Assembly (NCBI GenBank): GCA_009763385.1
Contig: CM019825.1
Location: forward strand, 120,901,631-120,965,630
DNA length: 64,000 nt
Direction of reading: 5' to 3'
DNA from: Coix lacryma-jobi var. lacryma-jobi
Lineage: Eukaryota > Streptophyta > Magnoliopsida > Poales > Poaceae
The notes beneath the pieces are model-generated. The model made no database searches. It was not told the origin of the DNA and was given only the letters and a program-made list of their open reading frames with translations. The position numbers and the translations under genes were made by a program. Of the stretch, positions 10,586-21,437 are shown one piece after another. The number at the start of each line of letters is the position of its first letter. Position 1 is the first letter of the stretch.

Positions 10586-12221
10586 TGTTGACACTTCTTA
10601 GCCTCGCTACTAAGAATAGAGTTTGAATCTATCCCCGGCAACGGCGCCAGAAATGCTTGTTGGTATTTCTTATGTCTATTGGATAATTCCGCAAGCGCAC
10701 AGAACATACCGTTGTAGCATTTCACCCAGGAGTATTCCAGGGTATCGTATTTATCCACAAGGAAGCAATGGTTAAAAATGTGATAACTAACTATCATGTA
10801 TCCACTAACTAATATACCAACTAAACCAGAGTGGGGGTAAGTGATATATATGATAAGAGCAGTGACACACACAGGAGAGGTCCCAAAGATAAAAGAGTAG
10901 TCTAGCGAGCAAGGAGAACAATGAGCGAGCCTAAGGTTTCCAGAGATCTATCTCTACTTGCATGGTTCTAACTTAGCAAGACATGTTATATCAAGCAAGA
11001 TCAATGTTCATACACAATTGCACTTCGGGTCACTAAGCCACTTAGCAACAGAAAGGGATGAGAAGGGTGCTAAGCCACCTAGCACAAGAAGACCTACGTT
11101 TTAATAACTTTCCCGCACGTGGTGGAATCAAAGCCTAGATAGGTCTGTCACCCCTACTAGGTACCATAAACAAACCGTGGAGTAAGCCGCAGACACAGGC
11201 AAGCGTATAGTCTAGACACCACGTCTACACTACATCTCACTACTCTAATCCGACATCCAGTGGAACTGATTAGAGCACCGGGTTAAGGCGGTGAACCAGC
11301 GCAAAGGTATACTACCATTATCTCGCTATCACATAACTATGACTATGCTAACAACCACTACAACATAACTAGTCATGTTGCAATAAAGTAAAGTACTGAG
11401 GCAAAGTAGAGAAGATAACTATATAAAATAACTCAAATCTTACAAGGAAAGAAAGGAATACTAGAACCATACCAGACCTCCCGGAAGACTAGAGCTGAAG
11501 ACCAGAGACTCACTCTAACTCCAAGCACTACTACTAGTACTACATCTTGAGAGAGAGTGGAGAGCTCCTCCTTGTGGTGTATCTTGAATGAGAGGGAGTG
11601 AGGGGGTATTTATAGTAGAGAGGTGGAGTAGGGGCTACTCCACCGCCATGTCACCGATTCGCGTGATGATGGATGAGAGCCCTTGGATCATAACCTCCTT
11701 CAGATCAATGGTGGAGAAGAATTAAGCATGTGCTTCTTTGCATGGCGGCATGCAAATGGTGGTGGAGGGGGGAGGACGCCCCTAGGCCACCATGTAGGGG
11801 TCGGCCGACCCACCTATGGCAGGTGGGGACTCCCTCCTTCTTCTAGAAGCATGGCCCACCTATCATAGAGTGTGGTGGAGCTTGGTTTGGCCTTGGCTTG
11901 GTCGGTTTGCTTCCTTTGTGGGCCCATGGATCCATGTGAGCTGAATATGAGCCATTGAGAGAAAACACACACTCCATCCAAGGGTGGAGAACAACTTTGG
12001 AGTATTTCCCATGGATCATGGCTAGTTTGGGAGGCTGGTGAGCCACATAGGGGGTCGGGCGACCCCACTAGGTGGGTCCCACTAACCCATTTATCCCTAT
12101 TTCCTGTATGTCTGCATCAAATACTTCATGGACATGTGGAGCTTGTTATTGGATAAAATATATTTATTATGTGCCTATGTTCCTTCCAAACCGAGGTTGT
12201 TGACGGTGTTACCGTCAACAC
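10586..12221 (-). mobile_element. Solo LTR AL4 (Athila-like)
   Basis: This is a 1636-bp unit with TG...CA ends, inserted in the AL1 5' LTR and flanked by CTGAG on both sides (10581-10585 and 12222-12226). On the minus strand it starts TGTTGACGGT and ends AAGTGTCAACA. It contains no coding sequence. Remarkably, a perfect tRNA-Asp primer-site complement (TCCCCGGCAACGGCGCCA at 10632-10649) lies inside it, 47 bp from its end. It follows a sequence, ATACCAACA, that itself looks like an LTR terminus. I interpret it as a solo LTR that had already absorbed a former primer-binding site. The alternative is a full element with almost all of its interior and second LTR deleted. Confidence 0.8.
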
Positions 12222-12544
12222 TGAGTGGTATACTTGATTGATTGCTTGAGTGCCTAGCTATCCTACAGATCAATTCACTTAGCCATAGTAGTTAATCTCT
12301 AGTGAGCTTAGTGAAGGACCGGATTAGCGACCAGAGGGGGGTGAATGGGAGCCTCAAATTCAACTCGTGAATAGAATGGCCCTTGTTCCAGAAAATCACC
12401 CCAAAAGCTAAGACTCGAAACAACCGAAGAGTTCACGACCTACGAGTAGGTGGATACCCTAGGAGATGTCCTAGTGGTACAATGGAACCCCCGGTGAAAC
12501 ACCGAAACTAACTGTCAAAGCCACAGAGCAAAACTGCACAAGCA

Positions 12545-12815
12545 GCAGATTCGCGGACTGTCCGGGGTCAGGATCCCGGACTGTCCGCCGTTGAGTCCCG
12601 GACTGTCTGCGACTGGGAGCCGGACTGTCCGCCGGCAAAAACGCAGAAATCAAACAGTGCTGCAAGTCTACTGGACAGGTCCCGAACTGTCCGCGGGTTT
12701 GTACCGCGGACTGTCCGCCGTTCACTCTACAGTGAACAGTCAGGGGTCTGCTCCCGACCGACCTGGCCGAGACCCGATGCGCGGACTGTCCGCCGTCAGA
12801 GGCGCGGACTGTCCG
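12545..12815. repeat. CGGACTGTCCG palindrome cluster (copia A 3' LTR)
   Basis: Eight copies or near-copies of the 11-bp palindrome CGGACTGTCCG lie in 270 bp, separated by unique sequence. The same cluster in the same order is in the 5' LTR (32281-32560) and, more diverged, in solo LTR S (15550-15815). Confidence 0.9.
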
Positions 12816-13682
12816 CCAACACCCAGGAAGCACAAAACTGCTTGGGTTCAAAACCAAATCTGCTTCGATCTCAACCAAATCAAAAGGGACTTCGATCAAA
12901 CTCCTCCCAGATGTTCCTCTACGTGTTGGGGTGCTAATCCTAAGAAATCATCGCACCAAACCAAGTCTATCAAGAGAAATCTGAGGATCACCGGAAAGGG
13001 GAAAGAACGAAGAACAAATACGAAATCAACCCGATCTATGGATTCATGAGGTTAGGAGAGAATTCCTTTGGTAGAAAGAAGGGGCTCACGACCAAGAACA
13101 AATTGATTCAAGTGGAATCGAAAATCATCTCACAGAGAGGAAGAACGAGACAAGTCTTCGGGAGATGAAAAAGCAAAACGCGAAGAACACAAACACAAAC
13201 GCGAGTTGATTCGATTTTAGCCGAAATTGCTCCACACGAGGAGACAACGAGAATACGATCTCGTTTCCTCAAAAGATCCAAATACATAGAGGTATGATTC
13301 CCGTCTCTGCGGATCGCTTGCAGCGAGGTATGATTAGAACCTAAGCGGGGGCTAGAGAGATAGAGAGCTCAGGAGCAAATGACTGCAAGGATAGAGAGAG
13401 AGGAGGGGTGCCTCTCTTATTTGTAGCCTAATCACAATAATCCCCTTCTACTCCTAGATACAAGAGCGAAGCGGCCAACCCTAGGGGTATCCCGGTCCAA
13501 CTCTGCTTGATGTCGATTCGACGGCCACGCGCCCATCTCATCCTTAGCTTCGCCTCGACGCAAGCCTCAGGATGCCGCCACGTGCCGCCCTGTCGACCGC
13601 CGCGCCTACCTCACGGATAGCTGCGCCGCCGCGCCAGCCTCTCCACGCCGCCATGCGTCGACTGTCCTGTTTGCGGACCTCC

Positions 13683-13930
13683 CCCTCGGTTTTGAGGCTG
13701 AAACCGGGAAACCCGGGCCTTCCCCCGGTTTTGAGGCTGAAACCGGGAAACCTGTCCTCAGGCTGAGTTTTGTGGCCCAAACTCAAAAACCCACGCGCCC
13801 AGGTTTTGAGGCCCAAACCTGGAAACCGTTCACGCCGAGTTTTGAGGCCCAAACTCAGAAACCGGCCACCCCGAGTTTTGAGGCCCAAACTCGGAAACCG
13901 TCGACGGTAGCTTTTTGAGGCTCAGCTACC
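13683..13930. repeat. Covarying hairpin array (copia A 3' LTR)
   Basis: Seven units each have a TTTTGAGGCYSAAA-like core between complementary arms. The arms include CGG/CCG, CTGAG/CTCA(A), CCAGG/CCTGG, CCGAG/CTCGG and, in the last unit, GGTAGCT/AGCTACC around TTTTGAGGCTC. The copy in the 5' LTR is at 33415-33664, in solo LTR S at 16613-16857 and in copia B at 49243-49483. Confidence 0.85.
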
Positions 13931-14371
13931 GAACCCGTGCCGTAGACGGGATGTGGTTCGCACACCCCGAGTTCCAGCACCGATGCCGGAGCATGTCCAG
14001 CCTCCACGCCGGGCACAGTGCATTCGCCATCCTTCTCGGCCTCCCGCCAAGTGTCACGACTCCATCACCTTCCTCCCGACTCGGCCGATGCGCCGCACAT
14101 CCCCATGTGCTCTTTCTTGTCAACGCCATGTGCCAGCTACCACAGCTGGTCCTCAGGTCTCCCGGTCCGTCGGTCCAAGCTCCACGTCCGCCCTTCACCG
14201 CTCCCGGTCCGTCGGCACGGCACGTCCCTACTTGACCTTCACCTCACCTTCGACCACTGCCCGAGCTCCGCACCTGCACATCAACACAGCCAAGAGACAT
14301 GTTGCCCGTAGATCGATCACTCATCACTCAGGAAGGGAACCACAAGGGCACATATCAACCTTGTGTTCTCA

Positions 14372-14386
14372 ATCTCCCCTTTGATG
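14372..14386 (-). other. Copia A polypurine tract
   Basis: On the minus strand CATCAAAGGGGAGAT directly precedes the 3' LTR, the position of the plus-strand primer. Further C-rich tracts of the same kind (read on plus) lie at about 14941 and 15021. Confidence 0.65.
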
Positions 14387-14519
14387 AGTGCATCGTCAAC
14401 TCATAGTAACCGTAACCAGAATAGAAAGAAAGCAGAATTAGATAGAAGGAGAAGAACTCACTCGAGATGTCCAAAAGCCAGAGAAAAGGCCGAAGAAGCA
14501 CAAATCGAGATGAGCGAAG

Positions 14520-14893
14520 CTTGGTCCCCAAAGACATGGGCAACGGTTCGACACAACCAAGCAAGGGATCGGAGCAACATCTCATCAGAGAGCAAAACTC
14601 GATCAAAATAAGAGCACAAGACTTGGTTCCCAAAGACATGGGCAACGGCTCGACGCAACCAAGTCAGAAACAAGCTAGTCCTCAAGAAGAGGTAGAAAGG
14701 GTTCAACACCACTAGTTGAAAGTTTGATACCAAATGAAGACTGCATAGGAAGCAGCTACTGCTAGTCTCTCAAGATAGAGGCACAGAGGCTCAACACAAC
14801 TAGCAGTAAGCCCGATACCAATCAAGAACCATCAAAACAAGGTGAAAACAGCTAGTCCCTCAAGACAGAGGCACAGAGGCTCGACGCAACTAG
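14520..14893 (-). repeat. Bulged-hairpin modules in copia A 3' untranslated region
   Basis: Five modules of 41-42 nt lie at 14520-14561, 14622-14663, 14675-14715, 14762-14803 and 14852-14893. Each has outer arms (CTTGGT/ACCAAG in the first two, CTAGT/ACTAG in the other three) and an inner stem around an AAGA-rich loop (CCCA/TGGG, CCTC/GAGG or CTCT/AGAG). A conserved segment (close to GGCTCGACGCA) lies on one side. Copia B carries the same series at 50514-50915. Confidence 0.8.
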
Positions 14894-15131
14894 CTAAAAG
14901 ATCGATATCAAATAAAACCTACTCGGAGCAGACAGAAAAACTCCCCCTCAATAAGTGAAGCATAATTTGCAAATTGTCACCACAGAAAGTCTAAAAAAAT
15001 CTCATCATTGAAACATTCTCCCCCTTGGGGGCAATTTGCAATCAAAAGAGAGGGTAGACGGACTCAAGTAAGTAAAACGGAGCTAGGTCATGCATATCGG
15101 AGTTAAGCAAATGCATGTGAGTTAAAAGTGC

Positions 15132-17230
15132 TGAAGGACCGAGAAAGCACAAGCAAGGCGACCAGAGGGGGGGGGGGGTGAATGGGAGCCAACAAAATTT
15201 CTCTCGAAACTTTGGTCAAATGTCCCAAGATCAACCCCCGAAAGCTACGACCGAAACCGTGATGCCCACGACCCTTGGAAGAGGGTGGATGATCCCTAGG
15301 ATCACAACGAGGCACCACAAAGCGATAGCAAACCAAACACAAAAAGCTCCGGCACAAGTTCGACCCTTGAGAACCGAGTCCCGAACGTAGATAGACGGCT
15401 ACGTCGAGAAATCCCCAAATATCGATGCTAACAAGTAGCAAAGATACCTAGAGAGGTTCCTTGGTCAACTACAAGGCCAAACGAGAAGTCCGAAGACCAA
15501 GCGAGGAAGCCGGGAGAGCAAACGCACAAAACCGGAAGCTTCAGGCGATTCCCGGACTGTCCGGACCTGGGGTCCCGGACTGTCCACGGTACTGCCGGAC
15601 TGTCCACTAGCGAGTGGTGGACTGTCCGCCGGCAGAACTCGCCAAACAGCAAAGTTGCTGAAGTCCCCTGGACAGTTCCCGGACTGTCCACGGCTTTGAA
15701 CTGCGGACTGTCCGCCGGTCAACCAAAGCCAAATCAGCCGAAGAACACAGCCACTGGTCCGGCTGCTCCCCGACGCCCGGACTGTCCGCCGGTCAGGTGG
15801 CGGACTGTCCGCGGCTGTCCAGTGAGGGCGATTTTGACCACCCTTCACCCAAATCACTCCCAAATGGATTCAAACCAAAATCCCTTGATCCCAAACTTGG
15901 AGAGGATGATCACGAGGTAGTTAGGAGACTATCCCCAAGAAATCATCCGCTCAAATCAACTCAATCAACGGGAAATCGAAGGGGAAGGTGTATGAACCGA
16001 AAAAAGCGACACAAAAACGAAATCAACCCGATCTACTTGTTCATGAGGAGTTAGATGAATTCCTTTGGTCGAAATGACCTCCTCAATGTAAAGAACAAGT
16101 TGATTCAAATGGATTTCGCTAAGACGCACTAGAGAGGGAGATCAAGTGATGGGAAAATCGTGGAGAAACGAAGAACGCGAAGAACATGAACCAAAACGCG
16201 AATCAAGTCATCGATCTGCTACCGTGTGTCTACCACACGCTACAACAGTGAGGTTACGGCCTCACTTCCTCAAAATCTCCAGTACACAGAGGTATGGTTC
16301 TCTGCGGATCTCAGCTAGCTACAACAGGGGATTGGGAGAGCAGGAAACCCTAGAGGCAAAGAGCAAATGACTGAAATAGATGGAGAGGTGGGTGTCTCCC
16401 CCTACTTATCCTAATTCTAACTATTCCTAATTCCCACTCTACCCCTAACTACTTACAGAGCGAACCAGCTAAACCCTAAGGTTATTCTGGACCAACTCGA
16501 TGGTAGGTGGATCTGACGGCCACGCCCGCACAACTCGTAGCGTTGCCTCGACGCAACCTCCCGATTGCCGCCACGTGCCGCCACCGCTCTGCGTCCTTTT
16601 CCTGGACGTCGCACCCCCGGTTTTGTGGCCCAAACCGGGGAACCAGCCTTCACAGCCAACCCCCGGTTTTGAGGCCCAAACCGAGAAACCAGCCCACCAG
16701 CGCCTGAGTTTTGTGGCCCAAACTCAGCAAACCCGCAGCACCTAGGTTTTGAGGCCCAAACCTGGAAACCGTCCTCAGCCCGAGTTTTGTGGCCAAACTC
16801 GGAAACCATCAGTGCCCAGGTTTTGAGGCCCAAACCTGGAAACCGTCCACCCGATGGTTTTTCTCTGGCTCTACCACCAAACCGAAGCTGTAGAGGGGAT
16901 GCACCGTCCGTGCACCCCGTCCACCGACACGTGTCCCTAGGTCCACGATCCGAGCAACACCATGTCCCACAAGTCTTCGCTCGTCGCTGTCCCAAGCTGC
17001 CAGCCACCACAGCTGATCCTCAGGCCACCGGTTCCTCAGTCCAAGCCTCACGTTCACCCTTCACCGCTCCCGGTCCGTCGGCACGGCACGTCTCTACTTG
17101 ACCTTCACCTTGCCCTCGATCACTGTCTCTGTGCTCGACACCTGCACAACACAAGCCAAAGAACATGCGCATTATCCCAGTTGACAATCACTCATCACTC
17201 AGAGACTCGGCATACACCCATGTATCCGCA
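15132..17230 (-). mobile_element. Solo copia LTR S
   Basis: This is a 2099-bp LTR with TG...CA ends (TGAAGGACCG...GTATCCGCA in plus), inserted in the 3' untranslated region of copia A. It is flanked by AGTGC at 15127-15131 and 17231-17235. There is no interior sequence, so it is the product of LTR-LTR recombination. It contains the CGGACTGTCCG cluster (15550-15815) and a hairpin array (16613-16857). Its orientation follows the GAGGGGGGG start, shared with the minus-strand copia LTRs. Confidence 0.88.
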
Positions 17231-17235
17231 AGTGC

Positions 17236-18236
17236 AAGTTAGAAGCTTCAGGTATATACTCGAAAGAGTGAAAGAATGCTCTAAGGAGTGCTGTCCCGAC
17301 TACACAGCAACATTCAAAATTGCTAGCAAAGGCTCAGACTGATCACTGAATATAAAATAGGAATGCATAAGCCAAGTGAGCAGTTTTAAGCCGTTCTGAA
17401 AGGGGTTTCACCATCAAAATAGCACTGAACATGTATAGACAGGAAGTCAAGCAAGTGCTAACAATGTATGCAAGGTGAACTACCCCTAGCAAAGTTCAAT
17501 CATCATGCTATAGAGTGAAACATAGACTTGTGTTTTCAGATTTTATCGGAGAAATTGCAGCGGTTATTAACACAAGTTCAAAATTAGCATGTGATTGCGA
17601 GAGGTTGAAAGCCTGTCATAGCCTTACTTTTCAACCGTGCTAAGCCTATGCATATGCAATCGGAAGCTTAAAGCATCGGTTTCGGTCTTACACTACACGG
17701 CTCAAGTTTAACTCAAAGTGCTATGAGAAACAGTCTCAATACCGTGATGTGTTGACAGAGCAATCCCATCTCGATCTTTTCAATTCACTAATACTTGGTT
17801 CATTTTAAACAGAATATGAACAATCCAAGCAAGTGAAAGATTCAGAACTAGAGACATAGCAACCTAGCATATATGTAATAGCTCAAGTGGCCTCAACACA
17901 ACCTACACATGCTAGTTGCCAATCTCAATGGTGAACATGTGTCATATTTTAAGTTCATTAAGCATATTCAATGTTCTGAAAAATTAGCTTAGCTCACAAC
18001 ATGTATCAGTGATCAAAAGGAGCCTAAGCTACAAGCATCATTATATATCATCGAAGCATACACTAATCAGAGCATAAGTTCATTCTCAAGAATATAGACA
18101 TGAAGCTTGAAAATGCAAGATGCACAAATGATGAAATCAGAATCGGAGCCAAGACAACGCCAAAATGATTCAAGACCCAAAAACAAAAGGATCAGAAAGT
18201 CAGTCTATTATACAACAACCAAAATGCTTCCCCCAT
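17236..18236 (-). other. Copia A 3' untranslated region, pol-proximal part
   Basis: This AT-rich, non-coding stretch lies between the end of RNase H and solo LTR S. I see no env-like frame. A similar sequence is present in copia B at about 51400-52400, which shows it belongs to the element family. Confidence 0.6.
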
Positions 18237-19838
18237 CTAAAAGGGGAAGCACACACCAAGCTCACCTCTCAACCTAGCAAAAGTTGAGAGATCCAAAGGC
18301 TTGGTAAAAATATCCGCAACCTGGTTATGGGTGTCTACATGCCTAAGATCAATGTCGCCTTTCTCATAGTGATCACGAAGAAAGTGAAAGCGAACATCGA
18401 TGTGTTTGGTCTTGGAATGAAGAATAGGGTTCTTTGCTACACTAATGGCAGAAGTGTTGTCGCAAAGCAAAGGAACCCGACTGAAGTCTAGACCAAAATC
18501 ACGCAAAGTAGTAACCATCCATAAAAGCTGCGAAGCACAAGAAGTAGCGGCAACATACTCGGCTTCAGTAGTAGACAGGGCAACGTTCGACTGTTTGCGA
18601 GAAGACCATGAAACCAAGGAAGAGCCAAGAAACTGACAAGTCCCAGAAGTAGACTTGCGCTCAAGCCGACAGCCGGCAAAATCCGCATCGAATAACCACA
18701 AAGTGAGAGGGTCGAAGAAGAAGAGTACCAGAGTCCGAACTCAGGAGTGTATCGGAGGTACCTCATGATGCGCTTGACCGCTTGCTTGTGGGAAGTCCGA
18801 GGGGACGCCTGAAAACGAGCGCATAGACACACAAAAAATTGTATATCCGGCCTCGTCGCCGTCAGGTACAGGAGCGAGTCGATCATGCTCATGTACTCCT
18901 TCTGATCAACCAGCTCTCCGTCCTGATCTGCATCCATCGCAGCAGTCGTTGGCATGGGTGTCGTAAGAGGCTTGGCCTCGCCCATGTCGAATTTCTTCAA
19001 GATGTCCTTCGTGTATTTTCCTTGATGCACGAACGTCCCGTCTCGGGTTTGCTTAATTTGCAACCTGAGGAAGAAAGTCAACTCGCCCATCATACTCATC
19101 TCGAACTCCCTGCTCATAGTATCTGAAAACTTGGCAATAAGAGCATGAGAGGAGCCACCAAAGATGATGTCATCCACGTAAATCTGGACTAACAGGGTAT
19201 CGTTGCCTTGCTTGAGGAGAAACAAGGTTCTATCGACCCGTCCCATTTTGAAACCCTTGGAGAGTAAAAAGGTTTTCAAACGATCATACCACGCTCTTGG
19301 GGCTTGTTTCAAACCATACAAAGCTTTTGAAAGTTTATAAACATGGTTTGGAAACTTAGGATCCTCGAAACCCGGGGGTTGCCTAACATAAACCTCTTCC
19401 TCCATATACCCATTCAAGAAGGCACTCTTGACATCCATCTGGTAAAGCTTAAAACCCTTCGAAGCAGCAAAGGCTAGAAGGATTCTAATGGCTTCTAAAT
19501 GGGCTACAGGGGCAAAGGTTTCCTCATAGTCTATCCCCTCTTTCTGACAGAAACCTTGGGCTACTAGCCTAGCCTTGTTCCTCACTACCATCCCATCCTC
19601 ACCCTCTTTGTTTTTGAAAACCCATTTGGTACCTATAGGGTGGAGGTGGAACTAGGGTCCAAACTTGGTTTCGCTCAAAGTTTTCTAGCTCCTCATGCAT
19701 GGCATTGACCCAGTTAGGATCAGAAAGTGCGTGTCCAACATCTTTGGGCTCAAAAGAAGCAACGAATGCAGAATGAGCAAAGTGAGAGATTTCATACGCT
19801 CGCGACCGCGTGACTCGCTGGTCGATGCCGCCGATCAT
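18237..19838 (-). pseudogene. Copia A reverse transcriptase and RNase H
   Basis: These are the enzymes that copy element RNA into DNA inside the virus-like particle. The N-terminal end (19599-19838) has MHEELENFERNQVWTLVPPP, then a frame change near 19640. The main part (18488-19591) carries RNKARLVAQGF, the catalytic QMDVKSAFLNG, the YVDD box (QIYVDDIIFGG) and the connecting region. A second frame change near 18700 leads into RNase H (18237-18701) with DADFAGC, STTEAEYVA, CDNTSAI and the C-terminal HIDVRFHFLRD and ADIFTKPL motifs. All catalytic signatures are visible, but two frameshifts break the polyprotein. Confidence 0.9.
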
Positions 19839-20075
19839 CTGACGCGGAGGGTGAACCTGCTAAACGCTCCGGGGCACTTGCCTCGCCGAAGTCGCCTCCC
19901 CCTCGCCAGATGCTGTCGCTCTCTCAGGTGCAGCGGGTGCTCGCTGGAGAGGTGGCTCTAGAGGACCCCAAGAAGAAGACGTCGTGGGATCGGGTCCTCG
20001 AGCTGAAGTAGACGTCACAGGGTCAACGAGGGCAGCCAGTGGAGTTGGCTCGGGATCACCCCAATCGGCATTCTC

Positions 20076-21437
20076 CTACTCCTCCTCCACAAAGATGGTC
20101 TCTCCCATCTCCTGTTCTCCTGCAACATCAAAAGCAGAAGAAACACAAGGCATAGTTTCGTCGAATGTGACCTCGCAGGTCTCCACTATCCGGTTAGTCT
20201 CAAGGTTAAGAACTCGATAAGCACGTGAATAAGGAGCATAACCAAGAAAGACCCCGTCAGCAGAGCGAGATTCAAATTTGTCCAAATTGCCGTGTTTCAG
20301 GATAAAACACTTGCACCCAAACACCCGAAAATGAGACACCTTGAGAACCCGTCCAAAACGCAACTCATAAGAAGTCTTTTTCATTAACGCTCGAAGAAAG
20401 ATGCGATTTGAAACATGGCAAGCGGTGTTGATCGCCTCGACCCAAAAGCGCCTAGGAGTCCTATGCTCATCGAGCATCCTCCTAGCCATTTCAACAAGGG
20501 TCCGGTTCTTGCGCTCAACAACACCGTTCTGCTGGGGGACATAAGGAGAAGAAAACTGATGCTCGATCCCATTAGAAGAACAGAAAGAGGCAAACTGTGA
20601 GTTATCAAACTCAGTACCATTATTGCTACGAATAGCTCTAATAGTATCAGGGGGAAACTCAGTTTTCAACCTCAAAATCAAATCACGAGCAAAAGAAAAG
20701 GCTTCATCCTTACCCTCCATAAAGAACACCCAAGAGTACCTCGAAAAATCGTCGACGATCACTAGAACGTACCACTTCCCACCCGCTGAGCAAACCCGAG
20801 CTGGACCAACTGTGTCCATGTGTAAAAGCTCGCCGGGTCGCTTTGTCATCACCTGATTAACAGGTGGGTGGGAAGCAGCAACCATCTTCCCGTGACGACA
20901 AGGATGGCAAACAAGATCCTTCTGAAACTTAAGCTTGGGCAATCCTTGGATTAAGCCAAGTGAGCTAAGTCTTGCAAGCAAGTCAAAACTCAAGTGACCG
21001 AGCCTCCTATGCCACTTCCACAAATCAGAAGAAGGACCAGCCATCAAACATCTAGCAGAGCCAAACGAACGAGAAAAATCAGCTCTGAAAACATGGCCAA
21101 AAGGGACGATCCGACAGACAAGATCTCCCCGAGGGTCTAACACATGACTCAGACCCTTCTTAAAACGCACCTCACAATAATTCTCAAGAAGTTGCGAAAC
21201 AGAAAGAAAATTGTAATGCAAGTTAGAAACCAAAGCAACATCCTTAAGAACAAAGTTCTCATTGAGCCAAATAGCTCCATGAGAAATAACCTTACCTCTA
21301 CTATTGTCCCCGAAAGTGATGTACTCCTTGTGCATCACGACACTAAGGTTGGAGAACCATTCCTTCTTTCCGATCATGTGGCGCGAACACCCGGAATCCA
21401 TGAGCCACATGTTCTCCAACCGAAGTTCCTGCATCAA
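20076..21437 (-). pseudogene. Copia A protease and integrase
   Basis: One open frame holds the copia protease (WLMDSGCSRHM, catalytic DSG) and the integrase. Integrase motifs: a zinc-binding H...H...C..C region (KWHRRLGHLS ... CHPCRHGK), first catalytic Asp in LLHMDTVGP, and the Glu in NGVVERKNRT. The second catalytic Asp, expected in the S-D-N-G-T-E-F box, reads Asn (RSNNGTEFDN). This is a G-to-A change at about 20630 that should abolish strand transfer. The C-terminal GKCF/DGVFLGY-type region is present (FGCKCFILKHG, GVFLGYAP). The upstream gag frame overlaps its start at 21434-21437. Confidence 0.9.

Larger units (their letters stand above)
12312..14371 (-). repeat. Copia A 3' LTR
   Basis: In plus coordinates it starts TGAAGGACCGG and ends TTGTGTTCTCA. 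It holds a palindrome cluster (12545-12815) and a hairpin array (13683-13930). The TATA-like word at the site corresponding to 33157-33167 is altered here: TTATTTGTAG at about 13419, versus TTATTTATAG in the 5' LTR. Confidence 0.9.

Noticed and set aside
10586..10657. AL4 as a full element with its interior deleted
   Set aside because: The 72-bp tail is homologous to the repeated primer-site block within the AL1/AL2 LTRs, so a solo LTR containing a fossil primer site is simpler.
13915..14384. Host gene fragments in the GC-rich part of the copia LTRs (Pro/Arg/Ser-rich frames)
   Set aside because: The same sequence is present in LTRs of A, B, S and X with shifting frames; it is LTR sequence without coding constraint.
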